Shown here one piece after another: positions 38,469 through 49,000 of a DNA stretch of 64,000 nucleotides. The translations under genes were made by a program, and so were the position numbers. The notes below the pieces were generated by a model that saw nothing but the letters and a program-made list of their open reading frames with translations, was not told where the DNA came from and did no database searches. Origin of the DNA: Eledone cirrhosa (taxonomy: Eukaryota > Mollusca > Cephalopoda > Octopoda > Eledonidae); assembly GCA_964016885.1 (NCBI GenBank), contig OZ024742.1, forward strand, positions 363,986,877 through 364,050,876. The letters run 5' to 3'. Each line of letters opens with the position of its first letter. The first letter of the stretch is position 1.

Positions 38469-40565
38469 TTACCGTACTTTTGGTAGAGGAGGGATGGTTT
38501 TTACATCCCTTTTCACTTGATCGTCTGGTGAAGGGACCGTTGAATCGTCCCTTCGGCTGGTCGTCGGCTCTTCTAAGAGAATGTCTGAATATACTCTTCG
38601 ATTGATGGTTCCTCCTAGGTCCCTGAAATCACCAACTGCGTTGGGGAATTTCGTTTTAATGTTTGTGTATTGTTTCTGTGCTATTTTTAGCAGTCTTATG
38701 TTAGTTGGCGTTTTGATTGGTGCTGGTATTATGTAGTCCTGTTGTGAAATGTCTGTGTGTTCAATTATGTAAGTCATTAGTTTCTTGTTGTGTGTGTTTA
38801 TTGCCGTGCATTTGTTTTTCTGGGGGTGGGGTGTGGTTCTGCTATTTTCTTGTCGTTGTTGCTGGGTGTGTGTGTTTTGTTGTTGTGTTTGCGATGTTGG
38901 TGCTTGTGGTGGTGGTGTTGAAGGTGTTGTTGGCGGTGGGGTTGTCGCCGGTGGCGATGGTGGTGCTGGTGTGGGTGGTGATGCTGTTGGTGGTGTTGCT
39001 GCTGTGGTTCTCTTTGCAGTAGACTTTACCCTTTTCTCATTTCTTTCCTCCCTTTTCAAAGGCGACGATTCGCTGCTTCTGCGTTTGTGCCTTCTTGCGA
39101 CCTTTTGCCATCCCTCTCCCACCTCACACTCCATGTCTGATTCTGTAAGGTCGGGGAGGGGTACCAGCTCCACTCTTTCACTTGTTGTTGTTGGTGATGT
39201 TTGCACTGGAGTCTCTGTTGCAGCTGCATTTGGTATTGCTGTTGTTGTTGTTAATATTTCCACTGCTGCTGCTGTCTTTGATTTCCGTGGAGTGGGTATG
39301 GGTGCCACGGACCTATCGTTCCTGGTTGCCGCTTGTCCTGTTGCTGGTAGCCGTGGAGCCGGATTCGGAAGGAGGGGGGTTTTCTCCTTTCTCAGGGTCT
39401 TCTCGTTGCAGAAGGCCCTGAGGTGAGTCTTCGATCCACAGCGAAAGCATTTCGGGCGTTTGCCCTCAACACTTATGGGCAGTTGAGTGCCGTTATCGAA
39501 GTCTATCACATCCGGGATAGCTTCGATGCACTCCTGGTTGGTTTGGATTAGCATCTCAATGGAGGAGCCGACCCAATCTTCTCTTACTTTTTTCTGTACT
39601 TGCAGTACAGTTGTTTTGTCCTCGATTCCGACGAGGACAGACGCGGCCAGCCAAGAAGGGGTCATTCCGGGGGGGACGTGGGTCAGTTTGACCCTCACAA
39701 TTTTTTGCCCGCAGTAGGAGGGCACCAACACCATTTCCTCGCTCCTTAGGGTCACTACTGATTGGGCCTTTGCCTCCTGGGGTGTGGCAAAAAGTACGTC
39801 TACGGTGGCGTATTTTTTGCCTCGGGTGATGTGCGTTTTCCTCTGCCACACAGACCCCAAGGCTTTTTGTATTTGGGCCTCTGTGGCTCTTTCCACCCTA
39901 CGGGATTTTGTACTTACTGTACGGTACGTGACCGTACAGTGCTCTTGGGTCTCGAAAAACTTTTCCGCTGCCTTGCAGATTGCTCGGTGTCCGTTCTTTG
40001 TCACCATCTTCTTCGCTTCCTCTAATTCCTCATTTGTTATGAGGATTGTTTCCAAGTTTTTCGCAATACCTGCAAATGAGATTGGTTTTTCTCTGCTGTT
40101 GTTGTTGTCGTCAGAGCTGCTGGTACTTTTGTTGCTGCAGGTACTACGACTACTGCCTCCGCCGCTGTTGCTGTGGTTGTTGTTGGTGTTGCTGCTGCTA
40201 ATGCTGTTGTTGTTTATGCTGCTGGTGATGCTGTTGCGGCTGCTACTGTTGTTTTCATTGTCACTGTTGCTGTTGTTATTACGGCTGCTACTGCTATTAT
40301 TCCTGACGTCAGACGAATGAACTGGGTTTTCGTATTTCCCGCACACCTGTTTCGTCGCTGTCGTCGTCGTCGTGGAGAAACCTTGCACGCTTTGCACGAG
40401 ACTTTTCTTTTCTTTCGTCGCTTGCGAAAGAGAAGGGAGGGAGAGAGACACATTTAAAGAAGGGAGGGAGAGAGACAATCTTCTCTCTGCTGTAGTGATG
40501 ATTGAGGAAGAAGAAGACGGAATGAGTGGGAGTGACGTATGAAATTTTTTTTTTTTGGTAGCCAT
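38469..40565 (-). CDS. LINE-A2 ORF1: RNA-binding zinc-knuckle protein (about 698 aa), intact
   Basis: I chose the ATG at 40565 (context AACATGGC) because the open frame further upstream begins at a non-ATG codon. Counting from that upstream codon, residues 99-169 are an Asn/Ser-rich low-complexity tract. An ISFAGIAK motif lies near 173-180, an RRM-like region at about 220-375, and a single CX2CX4HX4C knuckle at 384-397 (CFRCGSKTHLRAFC). A long Pro/Thr/Ala-rich segment follows, then a conserved tail with FPNAVGDFR and YSDILLEE. The expected role is binding element RNA and forming the RNP, with ORF2 acting in cis. The same layout is seen in the ORF1 regions of LINE-A1 and LINE-B2. The stop TAA lies inside a GGTAAGT sequence that resembles a 5' splice site. 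Confidence 0.9.
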   Translation of the reverse strand: MATKKKKFHTSLPLIPSSSSSIITTAERRLSLSLPSLNVSLSLPSLSQATKEKKSLVQSVQGFSTTTTTATKQVCGKYENPVHSSDVRNNSSSSRNNNSNSDNENNSSSRNSITSSINNNSISSSNTNNNHSNSGGGSSRSTCSNKSTSSSDDNNNSREKPISFAGIAKNLETILITNEELEEAKKMVTKNGHRAICKAAEKFFETQEHCTVTYRTVSTKSRRVERATEAQIQKALGSVWQRKTHITRGKKYATVDVLFATPQEAKAQSVVTLRSEEMVLVPSYCGQKIVRVKLTHVPPGMTPSWLAASVLVGIEDKTTVLQVQKKVREDWVGSSIEMLIQTNQECIEAIPDVIDFDNGTQLPISVEGKRPKCFRCGSKTHLRAFCNEKTLRKEKTPLLPNPAPRLPATGQAATRNDRSVAPIPTPRKSKTAAAVEILTTTTAIPNAAATETPVQTSPTTTSERVELVPLPDLTESDMECEVGEGWQKVARRHKRRSSESSPLKREERNEKRVKSTAKRTTAATPPTASPPTPAPPSPPATTPPPTTPSTPPPQAPTSQTQQQNTHTQQQRQENSRTTPHPQKNKCTAINTHNKKLMTYIIEHTDISQQDYIIPAPIKTPTNIRLLKIAQKQYTNIKTKFPNAVGDFRDLGGTINRRVYSDILLEEPTTSRRDDSTVPSPDDQVKRDVKTIPPLPKVR

Positions 40566-40778
40566 GTTTTTTTGTTTAAAATGAAATTTTGGGTACAAAA
40601 CCCCAATAACTGATTATTTAACCCCGAAGGGCCAAATAACGGACAGAAAGACCCCTCTCACGAGGAGGAGGGTGTCTTTATCAACAATTTGGTTCAAGTT
40701 TTAAACAATTTACAATTGTTTTAAGGGTTAAAAATTACTATACCTTACAGAGCCGAGCCTCCGTCAACCATGGCATTC

Positions 40779-40807
40779 AATAATAATAATAATAATAATA
40801 ATAATAA
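40779..40807. repeat. (TAA)n block 3: 5' flank of LINE-A2
   Basis: About nine TAA units abut the 5' end of LINE-A2 and are followed by unrelated flanking DNA. This is consistent with insertion inside a pre-existing (TAA)n tract. Confidence 0.95.
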
Positions 40808-41717
40808 GGGAAGAAGACGCACGAGGTGGTTGAACGTCACGAAATTGCTCCCGTAAGTTTTTTTGATTTTTAACATATTTAAATCAATTGTGAAAGAACA
40901 ATTCTTAGCACAAATGTTGCATAAAGGCACCGAATGAGGTCCCATAAAGTTTCGGATCCATATTATATTGTTGTATCGCTCAAATATTCAATTTTGTATT
41001 ATATATTTTGTATTCAAAAAAAGAAAATGGATATAAATGGAACAAAACACCCTCTGTCTACACTATATAGAACAGCGGCAATTTCAATTTCACCAACACC
41101 AGAAACTTGATACACTACCTATCCCATCACACTAAATATAACGGCAACTTCACCGGCATCATAATAATAATTACTATTATTATTGTCTCAAATTTAAAAA
41201 AATGTTTAATTCAAATTTTACGGGAATATGTCAACACAAAATATAATGAAAATATATATTAAACATACGAACACAAACTCATAGATACTATATCAGTAAC
41301 CACAACACCACCGCTGCCACCTCCCCACCACATCCATCATCGCCGCCACCACTCATTCAATGCTACTGACACTATTCCCCTGTTAACTTGAGAGAGAAAA
41401 GGGAAGGTGGTGGTAGCACTAGACAAGAGAGAGGCTAGCAAAAGATATAAATAGATTGACTTGGTGACCTTGCCACGGACAAACGTCTACATCAACAATT
41501 ATGGGACTGCTGGCTCACCCCTTCCTCACCAACAATATAAAAAGCCCCGGCACCACCACCGACATAGCCAGCAGCAATAACAGCCAACTACAACAAAAAG
41601 TATATTATATTATTGTAATGCACTGGGTGATTGCTGGCCTTGTGCCTGGAGTGGAGACGATTATTAATAATTTCATTTTTAAGCCACGCAATGCTCACAT
41701 TAAGGTACGACTCATGA
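40808..41717. other. Gene-free spacer between LINE-A2 and RLE-1, with a SINE 3' fragment
   Basis: AT-rich sequence with a short ATAATAATAATT tract near 41160. At about 41618-41675 a SINE 3' end is recognisable (CACTGGGTGATTGCTGGCC, TTGTGCC, ACGATTATTAATAATT), matching the tail of the copy at 22553. The open frame at 41501-41836 crosses this fragment and is not credible. The 5' boundary of RLE-1 is uncertain and is placed at the A-rich start near 41718 by comparison with RLE-2. Confidence 0.55.
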
Positions 41718-41774
41718 TAATAACAATTTTAAAAAAACAACAAAAAGAAAACCCCGTGACCAAGAAATACCGGG

Positions 41775-41799
41775 ATGGCGGCCGGCGGGGAATAGCCAT
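41775..41799 (+). promoter_or_regulatory. 5'-UTR hairpin of RLE-1, shared with RLE-2
   Basis: GGGATGGCGG precedes a 15-nt loop and then GCCATG. ATGGC pairs with GCCAT. RLE-2 has the same GGGATGGCGG and a matching stem at 45975-45997, although the surrounding UTR is not alignable by eye. Confidence 0.45.
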
Positions 41800-41911
41800 G
41801 TCTCTAGGGGAGAACGACCCCTCTAGTCTTGGTTGACACTCGTTCTAGAAGTGGTAACACGAAAAGATTACCCCTTGGCGGTTAAGGATAAAACGCGACA
41901 AAATAAGGTAG

Positions 41912-44900
41912 ATGTCTAATGATGAAATCTCATACCGGATCGGCCGTCACCCGGGTAAAAAAGGGCCGCGTCCCTCAGAGAGGAACCAGACTGGGGTCGA
42001 AAAATCAGCTAATGGTTCAAACCTTCCCATCACTTCGGAGCTGGAGACCTCCCATAACCGGAATACTCCTACTGTTGGCCCTCCATGCTCACCACCAAGA
42101 AATCCAAAGAAAAAGAGAGAAAAATGGTCAAGGGAAGATAATAAAGAAGTCCTTGAGGCTTTCTACACTGCCATGTACTACCCATCAAATACATCGAATA
42201 CAGAGCAAACATATATCAACTGGAAAAAGAAACATCCCGAAAACAGAGGCTATATTGACAGTAACAAACTAGCCAATATACGAAGAAATATTGTAAGAAA
42301 AAAGTTACTAACTGATATAGAAATTGATCAGATCAAGCTAGTAGCACAAAGTCAGCGAAGGGAAAATGAAGCATGTGTCAGTGAAAACGAGGTAAACTGT
42401 AACACTTCGAATCCCAGAGTTGGGGCGGAATCACTGGCAACAGAACAAATTAAAGAAAGGAGCGAAAAAGTGGAGGGAGTGCATGCTCAGGATGAAACTC
42501 CAAATGAAAATAATGAGATCGTAAATGATAAAGAAATGAATGAGAATGAACTTGCCAACTTGAAGGATGAAATTATGATCGAATGGATGAAAATGAAAGA
42601 ATCTGACATGGGGGAACGAGACACCCTCCCTAAGATCCAGAACTCCAAACAGAACCAAAAGATAATACACAAGACTAACATAATTCTCAAAAACATTATC
42701 ATCACAAACAAAATAAACATTACTGACTTAAATCATCTCTATTATGCATCGGCTAAAGTCACCACTCACTTATGTGGAGTGAAGATGAAAAAACAAAGGA
42801 ATTCCCACAAGAAATCTACTTGGCAAGATAACATCAATCGCCAAATAAACCTTCTCCGATCTGACATAGAAATTTTAACAAACTATAAAGTAGGTGAACA
42901 TGTTAAACAAACTAAACTTAGAAAATTGAAAAAAAAGTACAGTATAAGATCAACATGTGACATAGACATGCTGATAGAAACAATCAAGCAAAAAGTGTCG
43001 GCCAAAGCTGCTCGTATAAGGCGCTTTGAAAAACGATCTAGATTCTATAAGGACAATATGTTCAAAAACAACCAAAGAAACTTCTACAGAAAAATTGGTA
43101 AGTCAACAATAACTGCTAAATCAATACCACCCAAGGAGGAAGTGCAAGAATTCTGGGAAAAGATCTGGGCCGAAGAAAAAGTTCATAACATACATGCCCC
43201 ATGGATAGACAGACAAATGAAAGAAACAGCTCACCTTGAAGAACAAACATGGGAAAATATAACAGTTGAACAGCTGCGCTTGGCTCTAAGAAAAACCAGC
43301 AAATGGAAATCCCCAGGAAAAGACAAAATACAAAACTTTTGGATAAATGCCTTCACAGAGTCTCATGAGCTGTTAGCCCAACTTTACAATGAAATAGTTA
43401 AGGAGCCAGAAAAGATACCATCATGGCTAGTTAACGGCATTACATTCCTGCTACCGAAGAATGATGAGACAAACAATCCCAAAAATTACAGACCGATAAC
43501 CTGCTTGACCACAATGTATAAAATTTTAACATCAGTCCTAACTGAATACACATATGACCACCTGATAACAAATGACCTATTTCCCATTGAGCAGAAAGGG
43601 TGTAAACGAGGCTCATATGGCTGTAAGGATCAACTTCTGGTTAACAAAATGATACTGGAAGATTGTCATAATAGACACAAAAATCTATCGATTGCTTGGA
43701 TAGATTATAAAAAAGCATTTGATAGTTTGCCACACAGTTGGATTGAAAAATGTTTAGAGATTTTCAAAATATCCCCCGTTGTCAGGGGGTTTTTGTCATT
43801 CAGTATGAGGACATGGAGAACGACACTCCTTTTGAATAGTGAAACAAAATCACTGGAAGCTGGAGAAGTTAACATTAATTGTGGAATTTTTCAGGGTGAC
43901 TCTTTATCACCGCTTTTATTCTGCATCGCACTTATACCATTAAGTAAAATGCTCAATGAAACAAAACATGGATATAGAGTCTATGACAAAACCATTAATC
44001 ACCTGTTCTACATGGATGACCTGAAACTATTTGCAAAAAATGATGAACAATTGCAAGGGCTATTATCCACTGTGAAGCAGTTCAGTGATGACATTAAAAT
44101 GGAGTTTGGACTGGATAAATGCGCCAAAGCAACGTTCACCAGAGGAAAGCTGCTGAAGAGTTCAGACATTAATCTTGATCGGGGGAACGTGATAAGAGAG
44201 CTTGATCAAGAAAAAACTTACAAATATCTAGGTGTTTGTGAAGGAGACGGAATCAAGCACTCGACAATGAGGGAAAGGATAAGGAAGGAATGTTACCGCA
44301 GAGTCAGAGCAATCTTAAGAACGGAATTGAATGCAAGGAATAGGATCGATGCCATAAACACGCTTGCCATACCAGTAGTAACCTACAGTTACAATGTCAT
44401 CAACTGGTCAAGCACAGAGATCCGTAGGCTCGATACAAAAATCCGAAAATTCTTAACCATGCACAGAATGCATCACCCTAAGGCAGACATAGATAGAATA
44501 TATCTCCCTAGGAAAGAAGGAGGACGTGGGTTAATCCAGTTAGACATTGCGTTGAAAACTGCAACAATTGGATTATCCACATATCTAAGGGAATCACATG
44601 ATTGGATGATCAAACTCGTTTTGAAACACGAAAGCACCAAAAGATCATATTCCATTACAAAAGATGCACAAAGATACAGTAATGGACTACAAATTTCAGA
44701 AGTCCCATTTACTGCTGAAATGGAAAACACAGAAAAAGCAAAGCAGGTAAAAGTAACTGCAAAGAAAGAACTGCTACAGAAACTGGCTAAGAAATGGCAA
44801 GAAAAGCCTCTGTATGGAAAATACCCAGAGCGAGCTAACAATCCTGATGTTGACAAAACTTTAACCCATCAGTGGTTGGCATCCTCTGGACTGAAATCGG

Positions 44901-45559
44901 AGACTGAAGGACTGATTATATCAGCACAAGATCAGTGTCTGCCAACAAAAAATTACCAAGCCAACATAATAAAAAATGGGTGCAGCCCACTATGCCGTGT
45001 ATGCAAAAAACAACCAGAGACCATTGACCATATAATTTCAATGTGCAGTCCTATAGCTCCAACCGAATACCTAAACAGGCATGACAGAGCTGCACAATAC
45101 ATACATTGGATAATGTGTAAGCATTTTGACCTGCCCCATCAAAAGAATTGGTGGGAGCATCAACCACCTCCCATACTTGAAAAAGATCACATCTCAATCT
45201 TGTGGAACTTTAGCATCCAAACAGACCGAAAAATAGATGCAAATAGACCTGATATAATATTGAAGGACTTTCAAAGGAGGGTATGCCTGCTAATTGATAT
45301 GTCTGTTCCAATAGACAAGAATGTATCTATAAAAACATTTGAAAAATTGAGCAAGTATAAGGACCTGGAGATAGAAATTGGAAAAATGTGGAAATTGAGA
45401 ACTAAAACAATACCAGTGGTTGTAGGCGCTCTGGGAATGATACCTAAGGGGTCTAACGACTACTTATCGCAAATCCCAGGAAACCCGCGTATAGGAGAAA
45501 TACAAAAGATAGTACTAATGGGAACTGCCCATATACTAAGGAAGATCCTGTCAATATAA
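41912..45559 (+). CDS. RLE-1 polyprotein: Myb-like domain, reverse transcriptase, restriction-like endonuclease (1215 aa), intact
   Basis: One protein that should bind, cut and prime on target DNA and reverse-transcribe its own RNA. Residues 68-140 are a basic Myb-like region (KWSREDNKEVLEAFY...). Residues 300-400 are a basic, probably helical linker. The reverse transcriptase spans about 463-780, with WKSPGKD, NYRPITCL, IAWIDYKKAFD (catalytic D598), QGDSLSPLLF (661-670), YMDD (700-703) and KYLGV. A zinc motif CX2CX8HX4C lies at 1028-1045. The PD-(D/E)XK-type nuclease follows with RPD1112-1114, D1129 in LLIDMSVP, and a KYKDLEIEIGKMW segment. This CCHC-then-RLE order is diagnostic of early-branching, often site-specific LINEs. 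The ATG lies about 190 nt after the element start. No break is visible. Confidence 0.93.
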   Translation: MSNDEISYRIGRHPGKKGPRPSERNQTGVEKSANGSNLPITSELETSHNRNTPTVGPPCSPPRNPKKKREKWSREDNKEVLEAFYTAMYYPSNTSNTEQTYINWKKKHPENRGYIDSNKLANIRRNIVRKKLLTDIEIDQIKLVAQSQRRENEACVSENEVNCNTSNPRVGAESLATEQIKERSEKVEGVHAQDETPNENNEIVNDKEMNENELANLKDEIMIEWMKMKESDMGERDTLPKIQNSKQNQKIIHKTNIILKNIIITNKINITDLNHLYYASAKVTTHLCGVKMKKQRNSHKKSTWQDNINRQINLLRSDIEILTNYKVGEHVKQTKLRKLKKKYSIRSTCDIDMLIETIKQKVSAKAARIRRFEKRSRFYKDNMFKNNQRNFYRKIGKSTITAKSIPPKEEVQEFWEKIWAEEKVHNIHAPWIDRQMKETAHLEEQTWENITVEQLRLALRKTSKWKSPGKDKIQNFWINAFTESHELLAQLYNEIVKEPEKIPSWLVNGITFLLPKNDETNNPKNYRPITCLTTMYKILTSVLTEYTYDHLITNDLFPIEQKGCKRGSYGCKDQLLVNKMILEDCHNRHKNLSIAWIDYKKAFDSLPHSWIEKCLEIFKISPVVRGFLSFSMRTWRTTLLLNSETKSLEAGEVNINCGIFQGDSLSPLLFCIALIPLSKMLNETKHGYRVYDKTINHLFYMDDLKLFAKNDEQLQGLLSTVKQFSDDIKMEFGLDKCAKATFTRGKLLKSSDINLDRGNVIRELDQEKTYKYLGVCEGDGIKHSTMRERIRKECYRRVRAILRTELNARNRIDAINTLAIPVVTYSYNVINWSSTEIRRLDTKIRKFLTMHRMHHPKADIDRIYLPRKEGGRGLIQLDIALKTATIGLSTYLRESHDWMIKLVLKHESTKRSYSITKDAQRYSNGLQISEVPFTAEMENTEKAKQVKVTAKKELLQKLAKKWQEKPLYGKYPERANNPDVDKTLTHQWLASSGLKSETEGLIISAQDQCLPTKNYQANIIKNGCSPLCRVCKKQPETIDHIISMCSPIAPTEYLNRHDRAAQYIHWIMCKHFDLPHQKNWWEHQPPPILEKDHISILWNFSIQTDRKIDANRPDIILKDFQRRVCLLIDMSVPIDKNVSIKTFEKLSKYKDLEIEIGKMWKLRTKTIPVVVGALGMIPKGSNDYLSQIPGNPRIGEIQKIVLMGTAHILRKILSI

Positions 45560-45698
45560 GTACATCACAAGTCTAAACACTAAGGATGCATGTGTGAATA
45601 TGTGTGTTCTTTCTTGAACATGGCGGACCTTGTTGTCTCTTGAGGTCACTGGTTGTGACTTGGTGATAACTCGTATAAACATAAAGCAAGATAAATGC

Positions 45699-45726
45699 AA
45701 ATAATAATAATAATAATAATAATAAA
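45699..45726. repeat. (TAA)n block 4: RLE-1 tail and RLE-2 5' flank
   Basis: About nine AAT units separate the RLE-1 3' UTR from the A-rich 5' end of RLE-2 with no other DNA between them. Confidence 0.95.
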
Positions 45727-45974
45727 ACAAAAACAAAAAAAGAAACCCCCAAAACGTAAAGAAAATAAGAATGAAGAGAGAAGCAAGCGGACGGACAGAG
45801 AAGAGGGGGGAAAAACTAAAACTTAAAAAACAAAAACTAAGTCAGATATTCGAACACTACATTACAATGAAACTTATGCTTATTCATTTTTGGGGCCCTT
45901 TCTGCCTGTGTGTTTGTTTGTTTATGTGTGTTCGTATACAGCGTGGTGATAATGCCACACAAGGGCCAAGTGGG

Positions 45975-45997
45975 ATGGCGGATCCACAGATGGCTAT
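45975..45997 (+). promoter_or_regulatory. 5'-UTR hairpin of RLE-2, counterpart of RLE-1
   Basis: GGGATGGCGG, a 13-nt loop, then GCTATG. ATGGC pairs with GCTAT using a G-U pair, so stem complementarity is kept despite a base change relative to RLE-1. Confidence 0.45.
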
Positions 45998-46092
45998 GTA
46001 ACCATACATTCGCCAATCCTCGATAAGAGTGTTTAAATATCGAACATAAACAGTTCGAATAACGGTGAAATGGAGACTAGAACGTTATGTGA

Positions 46093-49000
46093 CAGACTCT
46101 CACCCAACAGGTGCCCCTGGCTCAGCAGCAGGAACCTGACTGTCAACCAAATACTGCTGATGTTGGAGGAAGAAGAAGAAGGAAAGGGGCCATAACCAAC
46201 TGGACGAAAGAATTGAATAGAACTGTTATGCAATGCTACCTGAAAAGTAACCCCAAGGAGAGGGGCTACAGGAGACGGATGCATAACATCTGGAACAAGA
46301 TTGGTTTATTTAAATTAGATGAACAAAAATTGGCCGGGCAGGCTCGGGTAATAAGAACTAATGGGTGGATAAGCGAGCTGGAACTGGAGGAACTGAGCAG
46401 AGAGAATGGCTTGGAGATGGCGGGTGTAGTATGCCAGACAAGCGAGCCAGTGGGAAATGAAGGTGAAGAGGTCCTGAGAACGGAGGAACCACCCGAAGCA
46501 GACAATGATCTGAATACTGAGATAAATAATACCTGGAACAGAGATACGGCCACTGAGGAGATGAATGCTGACGGGCTAGGACAAGATTCGGTTGACATCC
46601 TAAATTTAGTGGTAGATGAATTGAACAATGATAGTGGGAGACCTATGAACCTAAGATTTGTAGACAGGAAAAAGTTAAAAGAAACAACAGCTAAGGTAAA
46701 CAAAGTCATCCCATACCTTGAGGCGAGGAGCCTTCACCAGTGCAACAATATCCTCAAAGCAACAGCAAATACGGTGAGGAAACTACTTGGTATAAAAGCG
46801 AGAGGAAACAACAGACAAGAAAGAGCAGAGCCGTGGTGGAAGAAGCGACTGAGTGGGCAAATCGGGGAAATGAGAAATGACATAGGAAAGCTTGAGTCAC
46901 TACTGAATGGGACACTAAAAAACATAGGCACTAAAAATAGACTGGAAATAAAATACAAAACTAGGAGTAAAAAGCTAAATATTATCATAGAGGAATTGAA
47001 GCAACGCATTGTAGCAAAGAGTGCAAAAATCAGGCGATACGAGAACAGAGTCAGTCAGTATAAACAGAACCGCATGTTCGACAACAACCAGAAGATGCTG
47101 TTTGGACAGCTTGAGGGGAAAGAAAGAGGCAACGACTTGATCCCTGGGGCGGAACAAACTAAAACATTCTGGAGAGGAATATGGGAGCAGGATGTTAGAC
47201 ATAATGCCCAGGCAGGGTGGATTGAGACAGTACAGAGGGAGATCGGTGAGCAGGCACAACAACAAACTGATTTGAGTATCACAGTTGAAACTCTTAAGGG
47301 GCAGGCCAAAAAACTAACCAACTGGAAATCACCAGGCCCAGATGGTGTGCAGGGGTATTGGATTAAACATTTAACATCCCTCCACCCGAAGCTGACGGCC
47401 ATGTTCAATGACTGCTTGGTGTCGGGTGAGGTGCCAGAGTGGTTGACAAAAGGTACCACAGTTCTGATAATGAAAGACCGAATCAAGGGTAATGATGTTA
47501 CCAACTATAGACCTATCACGTGTCTGTCCGTAATGTGGAAACTGTTGACGAGCATTGTTTCTGAGGAAATCTACCATAACCTCCACACAAACAACTTGTT
47601 ACCGGACGAACAGAAAGGATGCCGAAAGAAGTCACGTGGTACAAAGGACCAGTTACTTATTGATAAGATGGTAATGGGGAATTGCAGGAGGAGACACACT
47701 GATCTTGCCATGGGATGAATAGACTACAGAAAGGCATTTGACATGGTGCCTCATTCTTGGATCACCAAAAGCCTGGAGATCTTCAGGGTGGCAGATAACA
47801 TCAGACAGTTGCTGGGCAGGAGTATGGGGTCCTGGGAGACAGAGTTGACATCAACTGGTGTATCCTTGGGAAGCGTGAAGATCAAGAGAGGTATCTTCCA
47901 GGGAGATAGCCTGTCCCCTCTGTTGTTTGTCCTTGCCCTAATGCCCTTGACCATTATGCTGCGAAAAGTGAGAGCAGGATACAAGTTGGGAAGGGGAGAG
48001 CTTACCATCAATCACCTCCTCTTCATGGACGATCTTAAGCTCTTCGGGAAAAGTGAGAAGGAGTTGGATGTGCTTGTTGACACTGTCCGTATTTTCAGCA
48101 GTGATATATGTATGCAGTTTGGTATTGGTAAATGTGGAGTCATTGTGATGAGGAGGGGTAGGTTGAGCAGAAGTAGCGGGATCCAGATACCAACAGGTGA
48201 GATGATAAAGGAAATTGACTCTGAGGAAGGATACAAGTATTTGGGCGTTCTGGAGGCTGATGGCATAAAGAACAAAAACATGAAGGAATTGTTAAGAACT
48301 GAATACATTCGGAGAGTAAGGAGCGTATTAAAGTCACATCTGAACAGTAGGAATGCCATAAGCGCAGTAAATTCCAGAGCTGTGTCTATTATTAGGTACA
48401 GTGAGGGAATTCTGAGATGGAATGTTGCTGAACAAAAAGAAATGGATAGGAAGACTAGGAAGCTATTGACTATCTACAACATGTTCCACAAGAGGAGTGA
48501 TGTCGATAGACTCTACCTAAGGAGATCTGAGGGTGGAAGAGGTCTTATCAGCATAGAGGACTGTGTTCAGATGGAGAAAAACAACCTATACAAATACGTG
48601 ACCTATAGTAAGGAGCCAATGCTCAAAACTGTACTGAAGGAGGGGACAGTAGGCCAGGGGATGTCCAAGGAGGAAATAACATCAAGGAGGAAGAGCAGCC
48701 TTAAGGGAAAATCCCTTCATAGTACCTTCTTTGAGAAAACTGAATTTAGAGATCCACAGACATGGAACTGGTTGAGAAGAGGAGACCTCAAAAAGGCTAC
48801 AGAAGGAATGATAATGGCTGCGCAGGAGCAGGCCCTCAAAACGAAGTGGTTGAAGCACCATATTTACAAGGAGGAGGCTAGCCCACTGTGCAGGATCTGT
48901 GGAGAGAGAGAGGAGACTGTGGCTCACATTGTGTCCGAGTGTAAACACCTAGCCCAGACCCACTATAAGGGCTGGAGACACGATGTGATGGGCAGGGTGA

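Larger units (their letters stand above)
41718..45698 (+). mobile_element. RLE-1: apparently intact R4/Dong-like RLE-type retrotransposon
   Basis: A single-ORF non-LTR element: A-rich 5' start (AACAACAAAAAGAAAACCCC, comparable to the RLE-2 start), 5' UTR with a hairpin, one 1215-codon ORF, a 3' UTR of about 140 nt, then an (AAT)n tail. The restriction-like endonuclease after the RT and the lack of an APE domain place it in the R2/R4/NeSL group. The association with (TAA)n recalls Dong of silkworm, which I remember as inserting in TAA repeats. Confidence 0.88.

Noticed and set aside
41912..42340. Possible host Myb transcription-factor gene
   Set aside because: The Myb-like region is continuous with a reverse transcriptase and nuclease in one ORF, and RLE-2 has the same order, so it is the retrotransposon DNA-binding domain.
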